Source: Paenibacillus sp. Soil766
GTDB lineage: Bacteria; Bacillota; Bacilli; Paenibacillales; NBRC-103111
Assembly (NCBI RefSeq): GCF_001428105.1
Contig: NZ_LMSJ01000003.1
Coordinates: 1 to 64,000 of the forward strand
Direction of reading: 5' to 3'
DNA: 64,000 bases
The notes beneath the pieces are model-generated. The model was not told the origin of the DNA and did no database searches. It saw nothing but the letters and a program-made list of their open reading frames with translations. Both the position numbers and the translations under genes were made by a program. Numbering within the stretch: the stretch's first letter is position 1; each line of letters begins with the position of its first letter. Positions 7,973 to 17,769 of this stretch are shown here, piece by piece.

Positions 7973-9562
7973 TTACGATTCGGAACGTTCCTTATTACGT
8001 TGCATGTAGACGTTGGGCGTCTCCCCAGTAGCCTCTTTGAACACTCGGATAAAGTAGCTGTTGCTGCTAAATCCCAATTTAGTGTGCAGCTCCTTAAGCG
8101 GTGTGTCCCCCTCAAGAAGCAACAGCTTGCTCCGTTCGACACGATGCTCCGTCAGCAGCTCCGTGAACGTACGACCGCTCTCTTCCTTCACAAGCCGGCT
8201 TAAATATGAAGGGGTGATTCCCAACATTTCTGCGGTCTCCTCCAAGGTAATTCCTTCTCGATATCGGGCCGCAATGATCTGCAATGCTTGTCTCACATGA
8301 CGCGAATGACTAGAAGAAAAGTTAAGTCTTTGAAGCTCCTGAGCCAGCCTTGTATAGATGCCGCATACCGCCGCTTGCGCCTGCTCATTCGTCAGTCCCG
8401 GACGCTGAAAAATCGAAAGTCCTTCCACCATCCAGTCAGCTGATACGTCCGCCTTCCGGGCAATTTTGGCTGCAATCTGCACCAATTCCGCGGACACTCG
8501 CTCCTGAAATACTCTTTCGTCTTTCCCCTGCATCTCTGTGCCCATAATTCCCTGAATGATCTCGACTGCTTCCTGGGCATCGGCTGCTTCCATGGCAGCG
8601 AGTAGCCGCTTCTCGTGTCCAATGGTCACATAAGGTCCTTTCGCCGAAAGCCTAGCATGAATAAACTGCTCAGCTTGTCCTTCTACTTGTTGAACCAAAT
8701 TGTGATAATCCTCTCGGCTATGGTCAAGTGATAAGATAATCGGACTAATATGAATGCTTGCTGCCAAATTCATGTAAAGCTTCAGTGAAGATTCTAAGCG
8801 GGCGCTCTTTGCAGAGACCCACTGGGCCACCGTATATTCGCTGCGCTCCTTGCCACAGTTCAGCAGTACTGCCCAGCGTCCGCGATCCATGGCAACGGTA
8901 CAGCTCAAGGGATAACCTCCCGCTGCCTGCTCGCATAGATCCGTCACCGACCGAAGATAAGGGATCAATTCCTGCTCTTTGAGACGTGCTGTAAGCACAT
9001 CATAGTGAGCAAGCTGTACGAGCATAAGAACCCACCGCGGTTTATCGATACTAGATTTATTATCCGAGAAATACTGCCCCAATAGCTGCAGGTCAACCTC
9101 TACCCCCATAAGATGATCACGTAGAATTGATCGTGCCAAAGCGATGTCTGCCTGCTCCTTCACTCTCGACTCTGCCTCTTGTTCCTCAAGCTGACTGCGG
9201 ACCTTACCGACTACAGTGCTTAACGTCTCGGAGGTAAGCCGATGCTTTAATAAATAATCCACCGCCCCATAGCTAAGGGATCCCCGAACATACTCAAAGG
9301 AATCATAGCTGCTCAGCACGATGACCTTCAAACGAGGGTTTGCTGTAAGTAAATATCGGGTCAACGCCAGTCCGTTCATTCCTGGCATGCTCATATCCAC
9401 GATCACCGCATCTGGCTGCTGCAACTTGACAAGCTCCAGCGCTTGCAAGCCGTCTCCCGCTTCTCCGCAAATCGCGAAGCCTTCCTTTTCCCATTCCAAA
9501 AGAGATCGAAGGTGATTGCGTACCAGTGGTTCATCATCAATGAATGCGATTTTCCAGTTCAT
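7973..9562 (-). CDS. response regulator, YesN type (REC-AraC)
   Basis: The 529-residue cytoplasmic regulator has an N-terminal receiver domain with acidic residues at 9-11 and the phosphoacceptor Asp56 (VIVDMSMPG), a long middle region, and a C-terminal AraC-type double helix-turn-helix (about 430-525, ending SYFIRVFKEATGETPN). It is co-transcribed with the YesM-type kinase, whose stop codon overlaps its ATG (ATGA), and precedes the binding-protein gene. The likely job is to activate the transporter/GH43/sulfatase operon when the kinase senses an oligosaccharide outside. Confidence 0.93.
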   Translation of the reverse strand: MNWKIAFIDDEPLVRNHLRSLLEWEKEGFAICGEAGDGLQALELVKLQQPDAVIVDMSMPGMNGLALTRYLLTANPRLKVIVLSSYDSFEYVRGSLSYGAVDYLLKHRLTSETLSTVVGKVRSQLEEQEAESRVKEQADIALARSILRDHLMGVEVDLQLLGQYFSDNKSSIDKPRWVLMLVQLAHYDVLTARLKEQELIPYLRSVTDLCEQAAGGYPLSCTVAMDRGRWAVLLNCGKERSEYTVAQWVSAKSARLESSLKLYMNLAASIHISPIILSLDHSREDYHNLVQQVEGQAEQFIHARLSAKGPYVTIGHEKRLLAAMEAADAQEAVEIIQGIMGTEMQGKDERVFQERVSAELVQIAAKIARKADVSADWMVEGLSIFQRPGLTNEQAQAAVCGIYTRLAQELQRLNFSSSHSRHVRQALQIIAARYREGITLEETAEMLGITPSYLSRLVKEESGRTFTELLTEHRVERSKLLLLEGDTPLKELHTKLGFSSNSYFIRVFKEATGETPNVYMQRNKERSES

Positions 9563-11304
9563 CTGTCCTCCTCGCCTTTCTCTTTAAATTGCGGGAGCCG
9601 CAGCTCTGCCGTAGTCAATATCCCTGGTACACTAACTATCGATATTCCGTATTCTTCACCGAAGGTCAATCTGATGCGGTCCCTTACATTGCTAATGCCG
9701 ATACCGGTTCCTCCCTGCACATTATGCTCAGGTTCGTGCTTATGAATGGCTTCAATTTGTTCTTCTGAAATCCCCACACCGTTATCTGTAACGTCAATAA
9801 TGACATCAGAGGATCCACGGCAATAGCTCTTAATGGTAATTCTCCCCTCTCGTTCCGGTGAGACGCCAAAACCATGCAGCAGCGCATTCTCCACGATCGG
9901 CTGAAGTACAAGCTTCGGGATCAAGCAATCCAGCGTGCTTTCCTCCGCATCGATACTTACGGTTACACGATCCAGAAAGCGGTACTTCTGAATGCTCAAA
10001 TACCGCTTCAACAGCTCCAACTCTTCACGAATTGGGATAAGATCTCGCTTCTGATCTACTGCGAACCGCATAAGCTCGACCAATGCAGCTGAAATTTCAC
10101 CAATATTAGGGACTTGTTGAATTTTGGACAAATAATTAATAGTGTTCAGTGTATTATAGAGAAAATGAGGATTAATTTGGGATTGCAGCGCCCGGTATTC
10201 AGCTTCCCGCTTTTGTCTTCCCCGCTCCTCCGTCTCCTCCATTAACTCCTGCACATGAGTCATCATGGAAGAGAACATATCGCTAAGCTGACCAACCTCA
10301 TCCTCTGTATGGATGTGCGGTCTTGCCTTCAACTGTCCTCCTCGAACACGTTTCATTGTATTATGCAACCGCTTAAGGTTTTTGGTGATCTGCTTGGAGA
10401 GCACGATCGACACGATATGCACGGCAAGCAGCACTAGCACTGTAACCAAGATCATGTCTCTTCGAATCTGATGCACCTCTCGCAGCAACTCACTTGTCGG
10501 AACTATGCCAATCGTTGTCCAGCCGATGAGGTCGGATACAATCTGTACAGTTAGGTACTTATCTCCGTCTACCGTTTCAAAGCTCCCACCCTGTTCTGTT
10601 CTTTGCTCCCTGTAGATTTTCTCGATCACTGAGGCAAGATCAGATATTCCGCTCCAATTCGAACCGCTATGATAAATGACCTTGCCCTGGTCATCCACAA
10701 CTCCGATAAGACTCCCTTTCAATGGTTGAATTTCAAAGACGCTTTTCATAAAATCGGTATTGAATTCAATCACGCAAAGCCCGATACTTTTACCTCCTGC
10801 TAGCAAGGGCCTGACAAGAAGAATGGAATTCTCCATGGAAGCGTCTAATCGCACATGCCTTCGATTTTCCTGCAAGTCCTCTTGCTCAAGCAGTCCTTGC
10901 AACTTGGTCTGTCCTATTCTCGTAAAGCCGTTCTGGAATATCTTACCGTTATACCCAATGATAGAAATTCGTTGAATATAGGTTTTATAAGTTGCCATAG
11001 AAGCGATGTAATCCTCAACCAGCTTCTTCTCCTGAAACCATTCATAGGATGGAGCAGCTGTGGTACTAAGCAAGCTTTGCGCAACTATATCCCTTGTAAC
11101 GATTACCTTAGCAATTTGGTCAGCTTCCTCCATTGTGGAGCGGAGTTTTTCATCCGCCCTTCGGATGCTGTCGGAAATGAATGTCGTCGCATTCTCTTCA
11201 ATGACATGTGAGGCATTTCGATACGTACTATAAGAAATCGGGATAATGGCCAAGCAAATCATGATGCTGAAGGCCAGGAACATTTTCCCTTGGATCGTGC
11301 GCAT
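9559..11304 (-). CDS. sensor histidine kinase, YesM type
   Basis: The 581-residue membrane kinase has an N-terminal transmembrane helix (about 8-28), an extracellular sensor region (to about 280), a second helix (about 283-303), a HAMP linker, the His_kinase motif QINPHFLYNTLN with phosphoacceptor His380, and a HATPase domain with the N box (IVENALLHGFG). It starts at an ATG behind GGAGGGG. Its gene overlaps the regulator by four bases. The leader (11305-11450) carries two hairpins and a candidate promoter, described separately. Confidence 0.93.
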   Translation of the reverse strand: MRTIQGKMFLAFSIMICLAIIPISYSTYRNASHVIEENATTFISDSIRRADEKLRSTMEEADQIAKVIVTRDIVAQSLLSTTAAPSYEWFQEKKLVEDYIASMATYKTYIQRISIIGYNGKIFQNGFTRIGQTKLQGLLEQEDLQENRRHVRLDASMENSILLVRPLLAGGKSIGLCVIEFNTDFMKSVFEIQPLKGSLIGVVDDQGKVIYHSGSNWSGISDLASVIEKIYREQRTEQGGSFETVDGDKYLTVQIVSDLIGWTTIGIVPTSELLREVHQIRRDMILVTVLVLLAVHIVSIVLSKQITKNLKRLHNTMKRVRGGQLKARPHIHTEDEVGQLSDMFSSMMTHVQELMEETEERGRQKREAEYRALQSQINPHFLYNTLNTINYLSKIQQVPNIGEISAALVELMRFAVDQKRDLIPIREELELLKRYLSIQKYRFLDRVTVSIDAEESTLDCLIPKLVLQPIVENALLHGFGVSPEREGRITIKSYCRGSSDVIIDVTDNGVGISEEQIEAIHKHEPEHNVQGGTGIGISNVRDRIRLTFGEEYGISIVSVPGILTTAELRLPQFKEKGEEDR

Positions 11305-11337
11305 TCATCTTCCCCTCCGCTTTCTTATTGGCATGAA

Positions 11338-11375
11338 AAGCCACCTAACCGACACATTATTCGGAAAGGTGGCTT
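11338..11375 (-). terminator. hairpin with T-tract between SLH gene and yesM-type gene
   Basis: Arms AAGCCACCT (11338-11346) and AGGTGGCTT (11367-11375), with a second short stem CCGA/TCGG inside, are followed on the minus strand by TTTTC. It would end the transcript of the SLH gene. It also lies in the leader of the downstream kinase gene, only 33 bases before its start, so it may act as an attenuator there. A further hairpin (arms 11384-11391 and 11407-11414) sits next to it. Confidence 0.65.
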
Positions 11376-11450
11376 ATTGTGCTTTCTGCCAAGGTGCCGC
11401 TTTCGGTGGCAGAAGATCTATGGCAGCCTCTTTAAGCAACTGTTATTGTC

Positions 11451-11487
11451 ATATTATCGTGCAAATGGATGAATGTAAACGTTATAC
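11451..11487 (-). promoter_or_regulatory. candidate promoter with cre-like overlap, upstream of yesM-type gene
   Basis: On the minus strand TTTACA (11474-11479) and TAATAT (11451-11456) are separated by 17 bases. The plus-strand sequence from 11474 to 11487 (TGTAAACGTTATAC) matches the cre consensus at 12 of 14 positions. It would give a leader of about 140 bases containing both hairpins. The promoter call is by eye only. Confidence 0.35.
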
Positions 11488-11517
11488 TGCTTCGTTTATC
11501 TTACAAGATCACATAGC

Positions 11518-14500
11518 TTACGGGTTTATCGATGCAATCAACTTCATAATTACCGTAACCGCTTCTGCCCTCGTTGCATATCCCGCTGGCAAGAATCTAT
11601 TGTCTGGATATCCCTCGATGAGGCCTTGCTTATGCGCTGATCTTACAGCACTTACTGCCCAAGAGGAAATTTCACCCTTGTCCCTAAAGGTAATTTCATC
11701 TTCGGACATTGCCAGTTTAGCTGCATTGACTGCCATGACAGCCATCTGTTCTCGACTGATTAAGTCGTCAGGAGCGAAACTTGTGTCATTGTAGCCGCTT
11801 GCGATTCCATAAGCACTTGCCGTCGAGATGTCATCCTTCGCCCAATGAGAACTGGTGTCCTTGAATACTTTGCCCGACTTCGACTGAAGCTTCAAGGCAG
11901 CGACAAGGAACTTCACGAATTCCGCCCGAGTGATGCTGTTGTCCGGCTTAAAGGTTCCGTCTGGATAGCCTTCTACTGCGCCTAAAGCGATCAGTTTCTG
12001 GATATTTGCGTTCGCCCAATGTTCAGCAATATCCGTAAGCTTTACGGTAATATCCGGAGGTACCGCTGTTTCATTCCCAGTCGTAATGGTTCCGGTCACA
12101 CCGCCAGAAGGACTGCCGCTTCCGCTTCCGCTATGGTCATCGTTTCCATCGCTTTCCTGTATGAGTGCAGTCTGTGTATAGACAACAAACTTGGTGAAGT
12201 GCTTCGTCCAAATCACCTTATTCAAACCGACATCTATTGTTGCTTCTCCCCCTGCTGCAATCTCCGCATCTGCCGCAGCTTGCATATCTGCGCTTACGTG
12301 GCCTGTAATCTTTGAAAATAAAGTTCCTCTAGAGAAAGCTACATCTTTGCCCGCTGCGCCAGGAATAACCATTCTGACCGCCTTACTCAGCGACAGCGGA
12401 ACATCACCGAAGCCCACTTCAATGACGGCATTCACTGCCGCTGACTTTCCTATGTCAGGTACGGGGGTTACTGAATGAGTTGCCACTATTTGCGGCAGAT
12501 GAATCGTTCCATCCCAGTTGTCTGCTGTACGAGCGCTAATCGTAGTTCCTTTCGGAAAGCTCACCGATATCGGCGATGAGCTCATCGAGGTTACCGTCAA
12601 CACGTTTAATTCCGGGAGTCCGGCAGTTGCGACAGTACCTCCAGATGGCGCGTAGATCAGTTGAGTTACACTGATTGATGCGTCGGTTACGGAGGAAGGT
12701 ACGTTTATGCTGATTGGCGCAGCGAGAGCCGAAGTCTGGTTAGTGACAGCAAGCTGCTTGTTTGCTGTGCTTACGTTTACTTCAGTTAAGCCGATCTCTT
12801 CAGGCTCATTGTAAACCATGCCTGCCGGGACAACGACCACATTGGCAATCGCTTGAGGGGTTCCTTCCATTGTCGACCCGTATAACATACCGGATGTCAT
12901 ATCCACAGGAATTGTAAACGAGCCGGTAAAACCTCCGCTTTCATCAGAGGTTGGAGCTGTCATAACAGCTACCGGAGTTCCGTCTGACTTGACGACTTGA
13001 ACGGATATAGCAGTATTGGCGGACGTCGTTCCTGTCAACGTAATCGTATCACCTGCCGAGCCATAGGTCGGGCTCATCGTTAAGGTGAGGGATGAAACCG
13101 TCGGTACATCCAGCGTTCTGACCAGAACGGAGGGTCCGTCTGTTGTCCAGTTGCCCGACGCATCGACAGCTTCCACCTTGAACGTGTAAGCAGTACCAGC
13201 AGCCAAACCGGTTACATCTGTACTATACACATTTCCCGCAACCGTCTTGTACAGCAAGCCCTCCTTATATACCGCGTAGTTTATCGTATTTACGTTATCC
13301 GCTGCCGGCCATGCAAGCGAAAGTCCCGTTTGCATTACGTTCGATGGCGTGAGAACAGCATCGCTCCAAATGGGTTTCTCCGCGTCATGTTCGTCCTGTC
13401 CTAAAACCACAATCTCGGACAATCCCGCATAACCAGTACCCAGCATTTCTGTCGCCTCAAATTTCACCCAGCTTGCATGCATTGGCGAGAAGGTTGCAAT
13501 CGCTGCAGCTCCATGCTCATTAGGGAATGTCACATTCATCGTAGTTCCGTTACTGAACGTCAGTTTTCCTTTTGAAATCTTTCTATCAGGGGAAGCACTA
13601 TCATACACAGCTACGCTGGTTATCGACTTTGCTTGTGGCCAATTAAGCTCTGCCCAAGTTCCTGCTTTCTCGTCATTGCTCATCCACTCATACAGATCCG
13701 CAAACTTTGTATAAATACCGATCTCGCCATCATTCAGGCTTCCAAGGCTGTATCCTGGCTTGGTCGAAGAGGCTGTCAGGGTTGCGAATCGCGCAATATT
13801 CGTGTATCCATAAATCCCGGAAGGCAACGGTTGCGGCTGAAGCGTCGGTCCGTTCACATAGACGGTGCCATCCGATCTGAAGCCCATTCGGTTAAAAAAT
13901 GAACCCTTGTTCTCTTCCGGTACCGACGTGCTTCCCGAACTGCCATCTGCTTGATTCGGACAATAGGTGATAAATAGTTCGCTGCCATCGGGTGAAGAAA
14001 CAATGCTGTTATGCCCTAGTCCTCGCATTAAAGTACTTGGAAACAAGCCGTCGCTCTGGGCAATCGGATTATTGCTGTATTTAATAAATGGCCCTAGAGG
14101 ACTGTCCGAGGTTGAATACGCCAAATTATAATACATGGAATTGTAGTTATTCGTTGAGTAGAACAAATAATATTTATCATTGTATTTGTGCACCCACGGC
14201 GCTTCATTCCAGTACACGCCAACATCCGTTGATTTGCGCTCGTAAGGTTCAGTCGGTGCCGATAACAACACCGGTTCCCCCTTGATCGACCTCAAATCGC
14301 TGTTCATTTCAACACCGTAAATGTTGCTTTGACGTTCCTCAACACCGTTGACCGTCACATAATTGCCAGAAACGTCCTTCGAATAATACATATAATACTT
14401 TCCGTTGGTGTCTTGAAAAATGTGTGAATCAATGGCCGCATACGAGTCAAAAAGTGGTCTGCCCATATCCGTAAATGGCCCCGAAACACTATCGCTCTCC

Positions 14501-17500
14501 GCTATACCCAAACGGTGAAAAGATTTGTTATCGGTGTTCCATACCTTGACATTATCGAGGATCATTCCCTGTTTGCCTAATTGCGAGTCTGCAAAGCCGA
14601 CATGAAAGACGCCATTCTTTGTAGCATCTGTAAGATTAAAAGTATACTGTCCTGTTCCTATCGTATTGGTTCCCGACTCATTCCCAATGCTTGCCGTCAC
14701 GATACCCGTCTCATAATTGGCTCTAAGCACCAGATGATACCAGCTATCTGAGAGATTGTAGCTGCCGAGATTTTGGCCACCTGACATGACAGCAGCACCC
14801 GTGGTGCCAAACTCCAGAAAAGGCCTATTCGGATCGTCGATAATTGTCGTCAATTGATCTCGAGTCGCTAATGGCACCGAAGATTCCGCATACATCCTGC
14901 GGTCGACTCCCCCTGGATATTTGACATCTGCCTCAAATACCGTCTCTCCCCGTCTATAGTTCGTATTGAACAAAAATGATAATGCCTGACTAGCTGCTTC
15001 ATCTGAGTCTGTGTAAATGTGCAGCGCCTTATTCGTTGTATCGGAACCCTTAGGAGCTGCAACAACTTCAACATTCAATTGAGAGTTTGCAGTTCCCAGT
15101 GAAGGCTTGAGTCTGACACTAGGATTCAGTTCCAATTCAACCGTTGCTGTATTCAAATCTCCTGTTGAGCCGTTATCCGTCAATGCCAATTTCTGAGGAG
15201 ATTTTATAATAGCAGACCAGCTGTCGTCACTGCGATAGATCTCAGGAAGTGATGTAAAATCCATGCTTTCGAAATTTTCGTTCATTATCGTTGTATTCTT
15301 CTTGGCGCTATAGGTCAAATAATACTTTCCATTAAACTTGTACACTTCGACTGCCCAAAAATCATGCCATACATTGTTCCACGTTGCCCATGTACCATTT
15401 AATTGAACATCCGGTTCATCTTTCCAAATTATCATATCCTCAGATGAACGCGCCTTGATAACCTTATTAACTGCATCAACAGCATACTGATAATAGGTAC
15501 CGTCGATCTGGAACACGCTGATGGTGCCTGGCTTGACAGGGTCTTTATAATAAGCTTCCCTGTATATCTTCAGATTGTCGATCAGAATACCGTTATTGCC
15601 AAACTGATCGTCTGCAAATCCCAGATGAATCAAACCATCCGCAAAGTTATAACTGATATTTCCCAGTTTATTTAATTCATACGTTTCAAAATCTTGCGCA
15701 TATCTGCCATCCAAATTATAGATAACCGTTCTGACCTGCCCGGTCTCCGTATCCACAATGAACCTGACCCTTCGCCACTTGCCATCGGTTAGAGAATTGC
15801 CAGTTGTCTGTCCTCCGCTAATCGTACCTGTCCCATCGTTGTTTATCTGAAAATAGGGCATGTTTGTACTCGAAATCAGTGTGGTCAGTTGATCACGCGT
15901 GCCGATCGGTATGCCGGATTCCGCATAGAGTCTTGGCCGTCTCGTATCGTTCGCTTGTATACCGGGGTAAAATACATCAAGTTCAAGATCAATCGTACCC
16001 TTTTGAGGTGCATGAAACCCAAATCCCAGCACTGTATTCCCATAACCGTCTGACGATTTGATCCTCAATGCCTTGGTTGACGTTCCGCTATTTCTGGTAA
16101 CCGACTCTATCTGGTTAATGAAGGTGCTGCGCGATTGACTGACAGCGGGTTGCATATAGACATCATTATTGAGTGCTAATTTCACCGTTGTCGCTTCACG
16201 ATTATCTTCTACCCCCTGGTCATACAGCGTGATTGCTGATGGGGATATCGCAATAGGAGGCTTACCGCTTAAGTCAGTGGGATCCTTAGCCGGAATGTAA
16301 CGGTACGTTTCGGTTAATACCGAAAAATCAAGGTTCTCGAAGGTTTCATCCAAAAGCATTTGATTGCCATCCATCTTTCCTGTATAGGCATAGGGTTCCG
16401 TCATTCCGCCAGGTGATTGCAAACTTGACCAATCTTCACCGTCAGCAGACGCTAACACCTGTCCGTTAGCACCAACGATAACAAATCTGCTGCCGTCATA
16501 GAAAATGGACTTTAAGTCGGCAGAAACTCCAGAGGTTTTCTTCGTAAAATTGACGCCATCCGTCGAGTGGAATATTGCTCCTGCAGTACCCACTGCAACG
16601 ACGGCCGTCGCGTTGCTGGCGACAGCCAAGAATTGAGCAGGAAAATCGGAAGATTGCCGTATACGAAAATCGGTTTCAGCCCAAGTACCATTCGTTCCAC
16701 TCGGCATGCCGTTTGCGGTGGTTGAGAAGTAAATTCCACCGCGCCCTGAACCGCCATTGCCTGTAACCGCGATCCATTCCGAATTAAACCAGGTAAGACC
16801 ATTTATTGGCCTTAAATCTCCAGTTACTGTATCTCCGGCATAAGGACTAAAATTGGTAGCTGATGTTCCTGTCGGTGATGTAGGCGGGCTTCCTCCTGAA
16901 TACCCTGCGAAGTCAAAATAATGGATGATGCCTCTCGCGCCCTGTGATGCACTGCCTATAAGCAGCTTATCCTCGTTCCATGCTATTGAATGGGAATTAT
17001 TTGTAGAAAGCGATAGGGCTGCCCATGTAAAATCAGATCCATTCCACTGCCCGACAAAAGCCTGCTGGCTATTCGCTGGTGTTTTGGTCGGGAGAACCGA
17101 AATAAATACCTTTGTCCCATTGCTCAATTTATGATAGCTTAATCCCCATACAGCTCTTGCGCCGGTAGCGGTACTAAGCGTAGTTGATTTATCAAACCAA
17201 GTAAGGCCGTTATCCGTTGATACCAATGTAGTTGAATTTTGCCCTCCTATAACAAATATTTCGTCATCAGGATCATAGACAACTGCATTGAGGTTTAATG
17301 TAAACGTAGTCAAAGGAGTGCCACTGGCATTTAAAATACTGCTTGCATTCATTTTAACCCATTTACCCGAAGATAGGTCTGATCCTTCACATCTGTACAT
17401 GATACCACCAGCACCAACAGCCATGTACACTGGATTATCAGAATTGCCATTATACGCTACCGAAGTAAGCACCTTTCCATTTTCGATCTGTGCAGCATGG

Positions 17501-17601
17501 CTCACAGTTCCAAATCCGAACAACGTCATGTTGCATACAAGAAGCGCAAGCAACAACAAACTAATTATTCGCTTCATCCGTTTCGCCCCATTATTTAACA
17601 T
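11518..17601 (-). CDS. giant SLH-anchored multidomain protein with split GH43 domain
   Basis: This 2027-residue secreted protein starts with a signal peptide (cleavage near SHAA). The ATG at 17601 is chosen for its AGGAGGGG site. Domain order: BNR/YCF48-like propeller (about 45-400); jelly-roll-like module A (about 415-685); first part of a GH43 propeller (from about 690, with FWAVEVY near 748); module B (about 770-1020), similar to A and inserted into the GH43; the rest of the GH43 with YAAIDSH (Asp1058) and WNEAPW (Glu1133); F5/8-type module; FN3; Ig-like repeats; an uncharacterised SLH-associated domain; and three SLH repeats at the C-terminus. The usual GDP motif that gives the catalytic base is absent (KPGTISVFQ instead). 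SLH domains bind pyruvylated wall polymer, so it is displayed on the cell surface, perhaps for glycan binding or cleavage. Confidence 0.9.
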   Translation of the reverse strand: MLNNGAKRMKRIISLLLLALLVCNMTLFGFGTVSHAAQIENGKVLTSVAYNGNSDNPVYMAVGAGGIMYRCEGSDLSSGKWVKMNASSILNASGTPLTTFTLNLNAVVYDPDDEIFVIGGQNSTTLVSTDNGLTWFDKSTTLSTATGARAVWGLSYHKLSNGTKVFISVLPTKTPANSQQAFVGQWNGSDFTWAALSLSTNNSHSIAWNEDKLLIGSASQGARGIIHYFDFAGYSGGSPPTSPTGTSATNFSPYAGDTVTGDLRPINGLTWFNSEWIAVTGNGGSGRGGIYFSTTANGMPSGTNGTWAETDFRIRQSSDFPAQFLAVASNATAVVAVGTAGAIFHSTDGVNFTKKTSGVSADLKSIFYDGSRFVIVGANGQVLASADGEDWSSLQSPGGMTEPYAYTGKMDGNQMLLDETFENLDFSVLTETYRYIPAKDPTDLSGKPPIAISPSAITLYDQGVEDNREATTVKLALNNDVYMQPAVSQSRSTFINQIESVTRNSGTSTKALRIKSSDGYGNTVLGFGFHAPQKGTIDLELDVFYPGIQANDTRRPRLYAESGIPIGTRDQLTTLISSTNMPYFQINNDGTGTISGGQTTGNSLTDGKWRRVRFIVDTETGQVRTVIYNLDGRYAQDFETYELNKLGNISYNFADGLIHLGFADDQFGNNGILIDNLKIYREAYYKDPVKPGTISVFQIDGTYYQYAVDAVNKVIKARSSEDMIIWKDEPDVQLNGTWATWNNVWHDFWAVEVYKFNGKYYLTYSAKKNTTIMNENFESMDFTSLPEIYRSDDSWSAIIKSPQKLALTDNGSTGDLNTATVELELNPSVRLKPSLGTANSQLNVEVVAAPKGSDTTNKALHIYTDSDEAASQALSFLFNTNYRRGETVFEADVKYPGGVDRRMYAESSVPLATRDQLTTIIDDPNRPFLEFGTTGAAVMSGGQNLGSYNLSDSWYHLVLRANYETGIVTASIGNESGTNTIGTGQYTFNLTDATKNGVFHVGFADSQLGKQGMILDNVKVWNTDNKSFHRLGIAESDSVSGPFTDMGRPLFDSYAAIDSHIFQDTNGKYYMYYSKDVSGNYVTVNGVEERQSNIYGVEMNSDLRSIKGEPVLLSAPTEPYERKSTDVGVYWNEAPWVHKYNDKYYLFYSTNNYNSMYYNLAYSTSDSPLGPFIKYSNNPIAQSDGLFPSTLMRGLGHNSIVSSPDGSELFITYCPNQADGSSGSTSVPEENKGSFFNRMGFRSDGTVYVNGPTLQPQPLPSGIYGYTNIARFATLTASSTKPGYSLGSLNDGEIGIYTKFADLYEWMSNDEKAGTWAELNWPQAKSITSVAVYDSASPDRKISKGKLTFSNGTTMNVTFPNEHGAAAIATFSPMHASWVKFEATEMLGTGYAGLSEIVVLGQDEHDAEKPIWSDAVLTPSNVMQTGLSLAWPAADNVNTINYAVYKEGLLYKTVAGNVYSTDVTGLAAGTAYTFKVEAVDASGNWTTDGPSVLVRTLDVPTVSSLTLTMSPTYGSAGDTITLTGTTSANTAISVQVVKSDGTPVAVMTAPTSDESGGFTGSFTIPVDMTSGMLYGSTMEGTPQAIANVVVVPAGMVYNEPEEIGLTEVNVSTANKQLAVTNQTSALAAPISINVPSSVTDASISVTQLIYAPSGGTVATAGLPELNVLTVTSMSSSPISVSFPKGTTISARTADNWDGTIHLPQIVATHSVTPVPDIGKSAAVNAVIEVGFGDVPLSLSKAVRMVIPGAAGKDVAFSRGTLFSKITGHVSADMQAAADAEIAAGGEATIDVGLNKVIWTKHFTKFVVYTQTALIQESDGNDDHSGSGSGSPSGGVTGTITTGNETAVPPDITVKLTDIAEHWANANIQKLIALGAVEGYPDGTFKPDNSITRAEFVKFLVAALKLQSKSGKVFKDTSSHWAKDDISTASAYGIASGYNDTSFAPDDLISREQMAVMAVNAAKLAMSEDEITFRDKGEISSWAVSAVRSAHKQGLIEGYPDNRFLPAGYATRAEAVTVIMKLIASINP

Positions 17602-17636
17602 TTTTATGTTTCCCCTCCTATTTTTCTTCAATTACA

Positions 17637-17650
17637 TGTAAACGCTGCCA
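17637..17650. promoter_or_regulatory. cre site (CcpA) upstream of the SLH-GH43 gene
   Basis: TGTAAACGCTGCCA matches the CcpA consensus TGWAANCGNTNWCA at 13 of 14 positions and lies 36 bases before the SLH-GH43 start, in the region divergent to the AraC gene at 17770. A nearby inverted repeat TGCTAC/GTAGCA (17670-17675 and 17685-17690) could be the operator of that AraC protein. Confidence 0.6.
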
Positions 17651-17769
17651 CACGCTCAATAAGTGAATGTGCTACAATAAAATAGTAGCATACTGGGTTA
17701 TTTCACAACCGATTAAGAATTATGCATTTTCGATTATGTTGATATAGATGAAGAGGGAGGCTGGCACGA

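Noticed and set aside
11246..11794. 182-codon plus-strand ORF across the SLH gene end
   Set aside because: It reads through the terminator hairpin and antisense SLH repeats, with no SD and no recognisable fold.
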